57,346 nt of DNA from Gamarada debralockiae. Taxonomy: Eukaryota; Ascomycota; Leotiomycetes; Helotiales; Hyphodiscaceae. Positions 35,397-46,371 of this stretch are shown piece after piece (within the stretch, counting starts at the first letter, position 1; every line of letters begins with the position of its first letter). The notes under the pieces were generated by a model. It did not search any database, was not told the origin of the DNA, and saw only the letters and a program-made list of their open reading frames with translations. Position numbers and translations under genes: made by a program. The DNA lies in NCBI GenBank assembly GCA_002803225.1, contig NXFV01000941.1, forward strand, positions 1 through 57,346, in the 5' to 3' direction.

Positions 35397-37050
35397 TCAA
35401 TCTACTCTATCTTTACTCCTTGCTCTCTCCACCTCCGGCGTCGATATCTTCCCCTTTCCCCTCTCTCGAATCTCGATAACCCTCATGTCCAACCTAACTC
35501 TGAACTTCCTCCCCCTCCATACAACTGTAGTTCCTCCCAAGCATGCCCACAACCAAATAGGCAACGCAAGTGCCTCCCGGCCAATCCATGCGAGAATCCA
35601 TTCCCCTATTGGTCGTCTAAACCACCCAGTTGGGGGCTGTGCGAAGGAGGGGGTGTCTTCATCGATTTCAATTGAGGAGCCGGAGTGTAGCTTTGAATAG
35701 ACAAAGGAATCAACTGTCATCCAGGTGACGATGTTGGAAAGCCACAGAAGAGCGAATGCAAACCAGGTCCGTGGGATGCCAAGATAGGTGTGGAAAAAGG
35801 GAAGGGTTGTCATGCCGAAAGATCCATATGCAGAACAGAGCAAAGGTTCAACTCCTGGCTCGACAAGTGTTGCCAGAGTGACAGTCCATTTCCTTACTCT
35901 TAGCCAGCGCACACGACGAGCAATATATTCGCGCACAGACATGCCGGCCATAGGCTGGATCGCAAGATCGCCGAAGACCAGGCCGTGGTTGTGATACCTC
36001 TCCCCCGTCTCCTGCCCAGGTACTTTCTTGCGCCAGAGGAGGTCGCCGATTAGATGATCTTCGCAGATGTTCTCGGAGAAGAAGTCGATGCCGGGAGAAT
36101 AGGAGGAGGATGAGGTGAGGTGATCGAGGTGAGAACGACGGAACATGTTGGATTTCCCGACTATGCAAGGCGCGATGGAGACTGTGTTGATTGCTGTATA
36201 AAATTTGGCATGGGAAGAGGCCATGAACATTTCTTCGAGGCGGCCTCCTCCAGTTCGGAAGATCGAATGAAGATGGGACTTGTTCTGAGGCGGGGATGAG
36301 ATGTCGTACGCAGAGGAATTCGTGGATGACAATCGCTCGTTTTCATCGTGTTCTTCTGACAGCATGCCTCGTGCTTCTTCTCTATCGCTTGCCCCTACAC
36401 TGTCGACGACGAGTGGGAGTTGATGTACAAATTTGTATGGCGTTGCTCTTGTACCATCCGCTTTGTATCCGCAGAGTTTGTCCACCATCCTTCCTGCAAC
36501 TCCTTTTCCAACCCAGACGTTGCAATCGATAATCCAAATGAGATCTCCCTTCGCTTCTCGATATCCTCTACTCATATTCCTAATCTTGGGATTAGGCCCC
36601 AGATTGCTTGCCTGCCCTCCATGACCGCTCAAGTTCGGATCTTCCTCCTCTACAAACACTTTCGCATCGAATTTAGGGAAGTCTGCGAGCAGACGTTGTA
36701 GAACGGGATATGCCGGATCATCTGCAGATGCGACACAGAAGTAGATTGTCAACTTCTCCAGGGGGTATTCCTGTCTGAAGGCTGCAGCCAAGCATTCGTA
36801 TAATTGTGGTTCGAGGCCTTTGACAGGGCGAAGGATCGTAATATGAGGCACTTCATCAAGCGTTAACCTTGGAGAGACGGCAGGCTTGGGTTTGGACGAG
36901 TAGTATCGGTACCTGGATGATTGTCAGTATCAACACCTGGCAAGTTTCAAGTTCCACCCACAATTGGAAGATTCCAATGCACTGCACTAGCACAATGAAG
37001 AAATACCATGTCCAGCATGCCAAGGCGATTGCGAATATCCATGTAGACAT
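35397..37050 (-). CDS. Ceramide glucosyltransferase (GT21)
   Basis: 534-residue UDP-glucose:ceramide glucosyltransferase that makes glucosylceramide in ER/Golgi membranes. Exon 1 (37050-36962) encodes an N-terminal TM (WIFAIALACWTWYFFIVLVQ); intron 36961-36913 (49 b) joins in frame to YRYYSSKPKP. GT21 signatures: HITILRPVKGLEPQLYECL near the start of exon 2, IIDCNVWVGKG (D2 region), ICEDHLIGDLLW (D3) and RRVRWLRVRKW ((Q/R)XXRW). C-terminal hydrophobic segments follow (FAFALLWLSNIVTWMTV and ALPIWLWACLGGTTVVW). The ATG at 37050 is the first usable one after an in-frame stop. It is probably a housekeeping sphingolipid gene at the border of the metabolite region. Confidence 0.93.
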
Positions 37051-37307
37051 TGAGGCCACAGGTCCGGCATTTGCGCTGTGGGGTGGCGTTGGTGTTGGCT
37101 GTATTCATTCAGAAGGGAATTTGGAAGCGCGAGAAAAAACAACAGCGGAATGTGGCCGCACAATACGATCACGTGGTGGGGTCTCGATTGGAACAGGAAG
37201 CAGCACATACCATGCTTCGAAGATGGATGTCTATTATATATTCGGTGTCCTGGGAGTACCAGACTGTTGTGTATAAAGCTGTATTCTATTATGGTCCTCT
37301 CTCCCAC

Positions 37308-38087
37308 TCAGCCTCTCCCCAAATATCGTTGAACATCTTCACTCCGATAAAACATCTCAGCCAACTTCTCTCCTCTCCTCTTATCCCGCTCCTGCAATTT
37401 CCTGACCTTCCCAGCATCTAACTTCTGCGTCTTCTCTTTTTTCTTGATCTCACCTGGCTTCGGTAAGACTACACCAATCCCCAGCTTGTCATCCTTCGGT
37501 TTCAACTTTATGGGAAATCGTATGCCTTGTCCTTCTGTGCCGAGTCCCTGCCTTGCGTCTGGATCCCACCCGTATGCTGAGAGATATGCGAGACCCTTGC
37601 GATTGCGGTCGAGGTGTGAAGGTGGGTGCGAATGTGTGAGGCATACTTGATGGGCGAGAGAGGCTTCGTGGGGTCGTCGTTTGGATGGCTGACGTTGTGC
37701 GTGACGGTCTGCAGACTGAGGGAGGCTGTCGTGGGTTATGGAGAGTGTGTTCTCGTCAACTGTGGAGAGGGGAAGGTTGCAGACTTCGCAGACTTCGCAG
37801 TCGGATATCTGGATAGTGGAAGGGTTCGGGATACCATTTTCTGTAAAGGTAGTTGGTGATGGTGAGGGTAGAATCGATTGCGCGCTGTTTTCTGGAGATG
37901 GCGCTTCTCTGGGCAGGACTAAGCTGAGGTACAGGTCACTGACAGACTTCGCAGGTGTCGAGCCAGGCGCTGGAGTGATCGAGGAGGATGAGCTCGAAGG
38001 CACGAATTTAACTAGTTTGCGCTTAATGCCTGCTCCAAAGACCCTTTGATCTTGAAGAGGGATCTCGTATGTATCGTCGTCAGACAT
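37308..38087 (-). CDS. G-patch domain protein
   Basis: 259-residue protein. The ATG at 38087 starts MSDDDTYEIPLQDQRVFGAG; the open frame extends upstream only with a non-ATG codon. The central part is low-complexity Ser/Pro. The C-terminal third holds a G-patch: GLAYLSAYGWDPDARQGLG, TEGQGIRFPIK and DDKLGIGV, followed by a basic KKKEKTQKLDAGKVRKLQ segment. G-patch proteins bind RNA or stimulate DEAH helicases, so a nuclear RNA role is likely. A CEVCEVCNLPL cluster precedes the G-patch. Divergent from the SDR at 38350, 262 bases apart. Confidence 0.85.
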   Translation of the reverse strand: MSDDDTYEIPLQDQRVFGAGIKRKLVKFVPSSSSSSITPAPGSTPAKSVSDLYLSLVLPREAPSPENSAQSILPSPSPTTFTENGIPNPSTIQISDCEVCEVCNLPLSTVDENTLSITHDSLPQSADRHAQRQPSKRRPHEASLAHQVCLTHSHPPSHLDRNRKGLAYLSAYGWDPDARQGLGTEGQGIRFPIKLKPKDDKLGIGVVLPKPGEIKKKEKTQKLDAGKVRKLQERDKRRGEKLAEMFYRSEDVQRYLGRG

Positions 38088-38349
38088 GTTGATGTGGGTT
38101 GAAGTGTGGAAATAACGCGCCAGAAGCTCCTTGGCGATGTTTTTATGGAGGTCTGTGGCGACATCACCGAATTTCCTTTTCTGGAGCAATTCCCATGTTT
38201 AATTTTAGTGTCGGACTAAATAATAAGGTTAATCAGCCACTCGCCACGAACTGCCCGACACGAATCTTCAAAATTCAAAAACCTTCCCCCTTTCTTTTCT
38301 GTGCCATGACTACAACGATCAACCCTCCGAACCCACCTCCGCTATCACC

Positions 38350-39591
38350 ATGCCTATTCATATCGCTGCTGAGGCATTCTACAATGGTTTCCCAAACCTT
38401 CCCAGTTGGTGGACCATCCTCCAAGGCGTCGTCGCAATTGCTGTCATCGCGCTGTTGAAATGGTACTCAATGGGGAGGTCCAACACATCGGAGCGGAACA
38501 TGCATGGAAGAGTCATCATGATAACAGGAGGCACATCGGGTATAGGAGCGGCAGTGACATTGGGGCTCGCAGAACGAGGGGCACAAATTGTCCTTCTGAC
38601 GCACCAATCCCCATCAGACATATTCCTGGTCGACTACATCGAAGACCTACGAGAACGAACAGGCAACGAAATGATATACGCCGAACAAGTCGATCTATCT
38701 TCACTGTATAGCATCCGCCAGTTTGCGACAAAGTGGATTGATAATGCGCCACCCCGCCGACTCGACATGATTGTTCTCTGCGCGGCGACTCTTACTCCGG
38801 CTGGGAAACCGCGCGTGCTGACGAGGGAAGGATTAGAGGAGACTTGGATGGTCAATTACCTCGCCAATTTCCATCTGCTCAGCATACTTAGCCCTGCGAT
38901 ACGAGCCCAGCCTCCCGATCGAGACTTTCGAATTCTCTTCGCGACATGTTCCTCATACACCCGATCCCCTCCGATAGATGATGGCAGCGTGGCTATGAAG
39001 AAGAAGGAGTGGTCACCGTCGAAAGCTTATGCGAGGAGCAAGTTGGCTTTGATGGTCTTTGGGCAAGCGTTTCAGAAACATTTAGATGCATATAAGAGAC
39101 CTGATGGGATGCCGATGAACGCGCGTGTTGTGTTTGTGGATCCGGGATATTCAAGGACACCTGGCATGCGGCGTTGGCTAACAAGAGGGACGCTTTGGGG
39201 GTTGGCGGCATATTTGGTGTTGTGGCAGACAGTCTGGATCTTGTTGAAGAGTGCGGAAGGAGGAGCGCAAAGCATTTTATATGCTGCGATGGAAGCTACA
39301 TTGGGAAGAGGAGCTGGAGGAAAGCTGATCAAGGAGTGTCAGGAGATGGACTACGCGAGGGTCGAGGTGAAGGACGAGACGATCGCGAAGAAGCTATGGG
39401 AAGGGAGCGAGAAGTTGATTGAGCGTGTGGAGAGGGAGGAAGCAGTTCGGAGGGCCTTGGAGAAGAAGGAGCTTGAGGAATTAGAGAAAACCAAAACACC
39501 TACGGGGAAGCTAGATGAAAAAACCGAGGCTGCTAGTAGTGGAACGGAAAGCAAAAAGTCGAAGTCTCGGAGACAGCGCAAAGGGAAATGA
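38350..39591 (+). CDS. Membrane-anchored short-chain dehydrogenase (RDH-like)
   Basis: 413-residue classical SDR. An N-terminal hydrophobic segment (ILQGVVAIAVIALLKWYSMG) suggests a membrane or lipid-droplet anchor. The Rossmann motif is TGGTSGIGAAV; the substrate region has LDMIVLCAATLTPAG; catalytic Tyr and Lys are in SKAYARSKLALMVF. After VDPGYSRTPGMRRW come a second hydrophobic stretch and a Lys/Glu-rich tail (EEAVRRALEKKELEELEKTK) that looks coiled-coil, ending in KSKSRRQRKGK. Single exon, no lesion. Resembles fungal retinol-dehydrogenase-type oxidoreductases; the substrate is unknown. Not obviously a polyketide-tailoring gene. Confidence 0.88.
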   Translation: MPIHIAAEAFYNGFPNLPSWWTILQGVVAIAVIALLKWYSMGRSNTSERNMHGRVIMITGGTSGIGAAVTLGLAERGAQIVLLTHQSPSDIFLVDYIEDLRERTGNEMIYAEQVDLSSLYSIRQFATKWIDNAPPRRLDMIVLCAATLTPAGKPRVLTREGLEETWMVNYLANFHLLSILSPAIRAQPPDRDFRILFATCSSYTRSPPIDDGSVAMKKKEWSPSKAYARSKLALMVFGQAFQKHLDAYKRPDGMPMNARVVFVDPGYSRTPGMRRWLTRGTLWGLAAYLVLWQTVWILLKSAEGGAQSILYAAMEATLGRGAGGKLIKECQEMDYARVEVKDETIAKKLWEGSEKLIERVEREEAVRRALEKKELEELEKTKTPTGKLDEKTEAASSGTESKKSKSRRQRKGK

Positions 39592-39924
39592 GTCATGTCA
39601 TGGCATTGTACGATTGTATTGTTGTCAGCATAGCGACGGAGTCATGAAACAATATATATTGGCCACTGTAGTGCGTTGAACGAATCTTCTACTTACATTC
39701 CCATTTTGAAAAAGCTATACTATCAAGATCAGATCTTAGGAAGAATCTCTGACAAGACAAAGGAGACCTTTCCTTATGAAAGCTCGCCCTAGGCTGTGAA
39801 AGTCAATTTCGAGGAACAAAGGAATTCCGAGGCATCTTGTTTCTTGTGCCACTCAAAAGAAGGATATGGTTTCTCAACTGGGACACCTTACGGAAACATG
39901 ACCTCAGCAACATAGAAAGGCAAA
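39592..39924. other. Intergenic
   Basis: No gene seen. Open frames here lie just upstream of the kinase fragment and may be its eroded 5' part. Confidence 0.4.
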
Positions 39925-40200
39925 GGAGTGCTGGATGAAGGTAGCTACGGGATCGCGGGTCTGTAGGAATACGAAGGCGACGAGATAGCAGCCCCAAAAA
40001 TCCGGCAGGTCGTGATTAAGCAGATGATGAAGGCAAACTATAGTTCCTATGAAGACCCTTACATTGAAGGTCGCCTATTGGAAATACTCGCAAAGAGCGA
40101 ATCGATGCACATTCTGAGGATGTATGGTCCGTTGCGCGAGGGCAATGGAGGAGTTATCAGACGCTTCGTTGAATTCTACCCCGGTGGGGATTTGGCCTAG
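39925..40200 (+). pseudogene. Protein kinase N-lobe fragment
   Basis: A short plus-strand stretch shows a Gly-rich loop (GVLDEGSYGIAGL), then an in-frame TAG where Trp would fit, EYEGDEIAAPKIRQ, the VIKQMM Lys segment, an EGRLLEILAKSESMHILRMY helix and a hinge-like RRFVEFYPGGDLA ending at TAG (40198-40200). These are kinase subdomains I-V only; no catalytic loop is visible downstream. A truncated relic. Confidence 0.65.
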
Positions 40201-40820
40201 ACTAATTGAGGATCATGGACGGACAACTAGGCCATCTTCAATTGCCTCGCACTAGGTGTTGCAGTCATAGATAGTGGAACAGAGGACTGGGACGAGACCG
40301 AATAGCCTCAGACGACTGAGATAACTCATTATGAGTGAGTGGTTCGCTTTGAGTCGCTGAAGTAAATTTGCTTACACCCCTCTAGGACACTTAGCCGCTG
40401 GCCTGTTATATGGCGCAAAGCCCACCTCACAGCCTTGCACGGCCACGGCCATTGCCGCCGAACGTTTGAAGTAGCCGCTGTACTCCAGTTATGCATAGCT
40501 CTCATACCCTGGCTCAACAAATAAGATATCCCATTTTTTGAGCAACCTTTAAGGATCAACACAAATGCGACTTTCCTTCTTTATTACTAGATCCTGTGTG
40601 TTGGTTGGAACTGCCTAATTGAGTATAGCCTGTATTTCCCTCTCTTTGTAGCATAAGAGAGCTCTTCCCCTCCTTATATTTTCAACTCCTTAGATATCAG
40701 CTAGCCTCATCAATGCCACTATATTTCGCCCCCGAACGGCTCCAACTGACACTGCGTCTCTTAAATTATATTAGTTTTCGGCCCTCGAAATATGACCCAT
40801 CTCTGTGACAGCTCTACACC
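40201..40820. other. Intergenic upstream of the GNAT gene
   Basis: No gene seen. The last 100 or so bases contain the 5' flank shared with the mutated copy at 56.85-57.29 kb. Confidence 0.4.
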
Positions 40821-41704
40821 ATGGAGGCTCACGCATTGAAGAGTCAGCGCAGAAGGTGCTGTATTTGCAAAGATACTAAGGTAAGGAGAGAAGAAGGTGG
40901 TTCTGTAGGTACACGAAGTCTAATATAACTCCAGGACGCGCTAGCCAAGCTAGCGCGTCACGCGCAGGCAGCACGATCGGGTGACATTCGCCAGAACTGT
41001 CACAATCTCATCCAAATCTCTCTGGCAACCCAGGCGGATATTCCAGCCTTAGCAGAAGTGGTTGTACAATGCGAGGCTCAGGACTCCCTTGTTAGTCTGT
41101 GGTATGGTTCATGTAACCCTGACATCAAAAGCCAGCTCCCTGGAGTCGTGCTCTCGTCCAATCTAGAAAACCCTGATATACATATGTTTAAGGCTACAAA
41201 GAAGGGGAAGGCAGTTGGATATGGATCATTGTGGTACGCACCAGGGGATATCCAGTATCCAGTTATCCTACGGGAATCTTACTCCGAAGGGATGAATGAA
41301 GAGCTCTATACGGCTATTAAAAACGAGCTGGCCAAGAAGCGGAAGCAGTTCCTTCATGGTGAGAAGCATCTCGGTGAGTGGAATTTGTGTATAACAAGAT
41401 TGACTGGCTAATTTTTATAGTAATCAACATTAAAGTATTGCCACAGCACGATGGCGAGGGTATTGACTCTGCGATGCTGCATTGGGCATTTACCCATTTT
41501 GGGCTTGAAATGGAGACAATCTGGGCCTCGGGACCAAGATCAAAGACTCGAGCATACTCTGAATTTGGATGGAAGACAGTAGATGTTATCAATATTGACC
41601 TTGCGAAGCGGGCCAAGGAAGAGCAGGGAGGTATATATCAGATGCAGTGCATGTTAAGGCGGCCTGGAAAGCTAGAGGCTACTAGTAGTAAAGCTAGAGA
41701 ATGA
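40821..41704 (+). CDS. GNAT-family N-acetyltransferase
   Basis: 260 residues from three exons: 40821-40880, 40935-41373 and 41421-41704, joined in frame by introns of 54 and 47 b. The N-terminus (MEAHALKSQRRRCCICKDTK) is followed by ISLATQADIPALAEVVVQC, a typical GNAT start; then KKGKAVGYGSLWY (beta strands), VLPQHDGEGIDSAMLHWAF (the V-x-P-x-x-x-x-x-G/x acetyl-CoA loop region, here with GEGID) and SGPRSKTRAYSEFGWKTVD near the C-terminus. Substrate unknown. A partial, mutated copy lies at the right end of the window. A solo LTR starts 31 bases after the stop. Confidence 0.82.
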
Positions 41705-41734
41705 TGACTGGCCGAAATAGAGCAGGTACAGAAT

Positions 41735-41952
41735 TGTTGGGATTTCTGAGGTTCCGGTTCAAATGCATGTATTAGCTTGACTGACCTTCTACTCTACAGG
41801 TTCTACGACCCCTATATATACCCTATTTACCTCCTTACTAGAAGCTTCCAGACTATGCTTCCAGGGTATGAGTCACTGTATTTCTAAGCTTTGCCACCCC
41901 TGATTGCCACCACTATTACCACTACTATATTAGTCTTAGGTATTTTCCAACA
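41735..41952. mobile_element. Solo LTR, copia-like, copy 2
   Basis: 218 bp, TGTTGGGATTTC...TTTTCCAACA, with a perfect 5-bp target duplication AGAAT (41730-41734 and 41953-41957). Same orientation and length as the copy at 10557-10774. About 17 differences, mostly transitions. No internal element remains. Confidence 0.87.
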
Positions 41953-41957
41953 AGAAT

Positions 41958-44900
41958 GCGTTCTGCTGGCCTATTGCAATGTTGTGTATCTTTTGCAGAA
42001 GTTGAGGCGTATAGCCCAGCAAATGTACTCAGGTTCAACCCCGCGAAGGGATGGTCTGACTCCGGTCGATCTAACTTAGCTCTATCTTGTAGTAAAAGTA
42101 ACAGGTCTAGAAGGTCCATCTCTTCTTCGAAATAAGGAGAATCTTTATTGAGATTCACTGTCCTTTGATGATAGACAAACCTGGTGAGGGTTGACTTGTG
42201 ATGGGGCATAGTGCGCCACAAGTCTAAGGTCGGGGCCGCCTTGGAACGCCTTCAGAAACGCTAAAAGGGTATCACACATGTCAATATTGTCATCTCATGA
42301 TAATGTATAGCAAGGGTCTATAGCGAACCTGAACGGAAGATACAGTCTCAGGCCAGATAACAGTAAGCCAGAGACGGGTTTGAAGATTCACACTTCTGAT
42401 ACGATATACTAGATTTCATGAGAAATAGAGACCGTGACCATGCTCGGTATCCCACTTGCAAGGCAAGCCTTCCATGCTTTGACGCCACGGAAGCTGAGCA
42501 CCCAAGATTGCACATTTCGGTATTGTAATTGAAGAATCCAAGACTTAGACCGATGTGACAGGTGCAGAACATCGCGGCCGAGAAGACTATCGCTGGGCAC
42601 TTCCCGTAAGAACTCCTCCTCTATGATAAGATTTAGTAACCAGAACCTCTCAACAGGACGAGAATGACCGAGGTAGGAGACTCGCACGTCCCAGAAGAGG
42701 CACCTGCTCCAACATCAGGAAAATTGGCTGCGTGATCCATTGTCTCATAGACCGGCAACAGAAAGATTCCAGTGCTCCAGAGGTAAGACTGTCACAGCTG
42801 TTTCGACAATTCCAAAGAGGCGGGTGGGCAAACTCACTGGCTCGACTTAGCCCAACGATCCATCGCGAACCTGTATTCCAAGCAACTGCGGGACCTGGTG
42901 ATGGATTGTATGGAGCGAGAGTCTCTTTAGCTGCCAAACTCGAGAGACCTACAAACAAGAGTCGCTATTGGACATCGCGATTCTTTGAGAGTTGTTGAAG
43001 AGATGGGTTCTTTGAGTACAAATCCAAGAATGACAATGATCCCTGTGGTTGGCATCGAGTGGCCGGAGACTCCCTCGGAGTTTGTTGCGTAAGTCAGGAA
43101 CCCCCCGGCGATAGGAATTGGAAGTCGATGAAAAGATTAAGCGTCCTGCCAATGGTACCGATGCAAAGCAAAATTCACTTGCGGAAAGCACCTCTCACTG
43201 GTATGGCCTCCTCCGGCATCAAGTTGGTTAGGACGCCTGGGTTCTCATCTCCTCGAGTGACACTGCATTCAGTTGCGGCATTGAGCTTCCGTGCTAGAGA
43301 TGAAACAAGTGATTGACTTTCATTCTGTCTACCACTTCCCAACTTGCTCGCTCATGAGCATCTCAAGTCCCTACACAACCAGTGATCTTTGCAGTCGCTA
43401 TGAGTTGGAAATCGTCAGAGAGAAGCGCAGTTGCACAACCTCAGGAACTTGAGTTCCTCACTAATTCCCTGCTAGCTATAATGCCAGCGGCATTTATCTC
43501 TTTGAGAACATATCGATCATACCATAGCATTGACAGTGCGGTGGGTCACCACCGCAGTTGAGTGTTCCGTCAGAGTAGAATTCAGTCCCACAATAGGCCG
43601 CAGCTTGATAATTGTCACTGGTGTTGCAAATACTGACTAGTCCGGAATCGAGGTAGGTGTACGTGCCTGGAGTGCACTGAGCTGGCAAGGGCCGTGAGAG
43701 AGGCTAGGGAAAGAAGAATAATGGAGAATTCATTTTGCCTGATCGGAATGGATATACTGAATTTGATCGAGGAGTTGATAGAGGATGGAAGTCATGATCC
43801 GGAGAGACTTAAATAGTTTTAACTTCTCTGTGCCAAGCTTCCTTTGAATGATGACGAAGATGATTTTCCCCAACATGACTTCAGAGCTGCTGGTCTGGCT
43901 TACCTCTGAACAAACTTATGAACTTCTCGTTCAGGAATGATCTTCTACCAAACGGTACGTTATGAAAGACTGTGATCGAGAAGACATAGCAAACGAATCT
44001 GAAAGTAGGACGGCAGGTGTCCCTATTACTTCCCTAGCGTGATTGTTTTCGTCACTTAAGAATATGCCTCGACCATACATACACGGCGTAACTAATAACG
44101 TAAGTAATACCAGAGTGGGAACTTGACCGATTCATTACGAGGCAGCGAATCAAATCCGCGAGACCGTAAACCAGCCAGGCCGCAATAGAGATCCAGAGAG
44201 GATTAATGGCTGAAGAGAAATATTTGAACTGGATTGCTTTCTAAAGAACCTCCGTCCTCCCTCAACTTGCCGCTACTTCTCCTTGCAACGAACGGGTTGC
44301 AGCGATGAAGGCAAAATTCCACAGCCAGATCCCACCAGCACGGAGATTCTTCACTACAGTAAGAAAGACTTTCACTGCGCTCTGGATTTCTTCTGCAATC
44401 CAGGGTTGGATGCAGCCGAGTACTTGAAAAACGACCAGGTCACGATAGCTTCAGTTAGAGAGTAACGAGCACTGCTTGCTCACTTAGTCGTGAACTATGG
44501 GGAGTCTCAACTCAGGCACAAGGAGGGTCTCGCGTTACTATTAAAAGACCTCCAAACCAAGGGATGACTGCCAATATATTCTACTTTATATATGTCAATT
44601 TCATGGCTGGCTCAGTCCTCTGGCAGTGCTTTTGTTGGACTCTGTAAACAACCCGCGCTTGCAATTTTCCACAGATGCGATTAGTGATCGAATTCTCAGA
44701 TTGACCTGGGTGCATGAAAGAGAAGATAAAAGAGGAAAGGAAGGAGATAAAGCTTAAGAAGAACAGGATGAACAACAACTTCTCACAGAAGGAAGTAAGA
44801 TATCCAAGAGCCGGGAACGGATGCCGGCCTTTTTGGGGCGTCGCGAAGGTACTGGTACTCCATCGTTTCACACAAGACTCGTAAAAGGAAATATAACTCA

Positions 44901-45374
44901 TTCTTGCTGCGTAAAGGTGAAGTTTGGGGATAAACAACTGGTTTAATCTCTCAGGACCCAGGTGCGACAAAAGGAAAACTAGGCTTCGCAGCCTGCAAAT
45001 AGCGAGAGGACTATTTTACGACGGGAGGAAGGACTAGCCGATGAGAACCATGAGCTGTACCATGAACCCAAGCCTTAAGGCCAGTATGTGTGAGATGGAA
45101 AAGTTTTCTAACACTTTTGCGGCTCTAACTTTTGTTGAGGCTTGAAAGGGAAGTAAATAAAGCCACATTTCGCATGCAGCCGAGGTCAAACTACGTAAAG
45201 TACCCCACGCTCCGAAGAAACTTGCTTCTTCTCTACAGTTTTCCTATTTCAATGACGTCGACGACAATAATTGAGGAGGAGACAACTATCATAAATCCTT
45301 CGATATATTATCTATCGCGTTCAACCTCGCGAATTGTCCTTTAGGCCGTCTTCACGAGCTTCGGCAACACACAT
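41958..45374. other. Gene-poor interval
   Basis: About 3.4 kb in which I recognise only the Cys-rich remnant at 43494-43717. Overlapping ORFs on both strands near 42400-43300 have no family motif and mutually shadow one another. A minus ORF at 44581-44970 has one hydrophobic segment but no other support. A diverged gene could be missed here. Confidence 0.45.
43494..43717 (-). pseudogene. Remnant of a small Cys-rich secreted protein
   Basis: The minus strand encodes AQCTPGTYTYLDSGLVSICN with further Cys to CYGMIDMFSKR (43688-43494), a layout typical of small secreted fungal proteins. A signal-peptide-like FSIILLSLASLTALA lies immediately upstream but in another frame, and the frame of the Cys part has a TAG at the junction. 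Two small indels would explain this, so it looks broken. Confidence 0.45.
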
Positions 45375-45644
45375 TCAACCCCTCATGCTCCGCCACTCGG
45401 TCTCGCAGATCTTCACATCCAACACCCCACGCGACCCACACGCACAGAACGAACAGACAATGTTCTCTTCACTGCAACCGTCAAGGCCAAGCGTATGATC
45501 CTCAATGCTCAAGCTGCCATCGAACAGAGCTAATCCGTTACCTCCAGCTACGAACACAAGCTCTCCCACCTTTGAATCAGCAACCCATTCGACATTCTTC
45601 CTCTTCTTCATCCAGTCCTCGAAATCAAATCGAAGCCATGCCAC
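45375..45644 (-). CDS. Hypothetical C-terminal exon, unrecognised
   Basis: The minus frame reads VAWLRFDFEDWMKKRK and then GELVFVAGGNGLALFDGSLS, SIEDHTLGLDGCSEENIVCS and FCACGSRGVLDVKICETEW, a protein-like composition with four clustered Cys. The frame is preceded by a possible acceptor (TAATAG) rather than an ATG, so it may be the last exon of a small gene reaching to about 46044. Family unknown. A plus ORF (45572-45868) overlaps and is equally unproven. Confidence 0.3.
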   Translation of the reverse strand: MAWLRFDFEDWMKKRKNVEWVADSKVGELVFVAGGNGLALFDGSLSIEDHTLGLDGCSEENIVCSFCACGSRGVLDVKICETEWRSMRG

Positions 45645-46371
45645 CTTTCCAGCCTTCTGCTTTACCTATTATCCCACGGCCGCTCCCAATTCCGATTTCC
45701 ACCCGAGCGATACTTGATTCATCCATCCGGCATCCGGTTTTCTTCACGGATAGACTTGTGAAGGCGCCGACGGGTGTCAATGCGGGGAATACGGGTTGGG
45801 GCAGCCCGGTTGCGGTAGGGTATGTGTTTGAGGAGGGGGTTAGAAGAGATGGTGAGGCGAGGCTGTGAAATATTGAGGTGGCAGGACGAGCAACGACTGC
45901 GACGACGAAGGGGCACGGCACTAGAACTAGAATACCAGTGCGGTAGGATTGCGGGAAGGATATGTATACGGTACTATGGTGTTTGGAGTTAGATTGGGAG
46001 CATACACCATGGCAAAGACATGCACGATACTGGAAGTCATCCAAAGATTGAAGAAAATTGCAGTCAGGCCTATGATTGGGGATGCCATTGAATACACTTT
46101 CGATGGGATGTCATTCGAACAGGAATCTAGAGGCCCTTGCGCTTAGAACCCATGTGTTCAGATCATTGAGGAGAACACAGTGATTAATCCTGTATATCAA
46201 TTGCTCAGTATCACTGAAGGGACTGCTGATTGGAGCATTGGCCTTGTGTATGATATGCCCGCGCTTTAATCCCGTTCCCCTCCCAACTCCCTATGGCATA
46301 ATTCGAAATGGCCAGCCTAGTATTGACACTTTTTATAATACACTTGCAATTCAACGTCCTGGGACCCAGCT

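Noticed and set aside
38350..39591. SDR as a FUM13-like ketoreductase of the cluster
   Set aside because: Its membrane anchor and Lys/Glu-rich tail resemble conserved RDH-type fungal SDRs, and it shares a promoter with a G-patch gene rather than with cluster genes.
42409..43316. Overlapping ORFs on both strands, first taken for a diverged gene
   Set aside because: They shadow each other, give no motif and have no consistent splice path.
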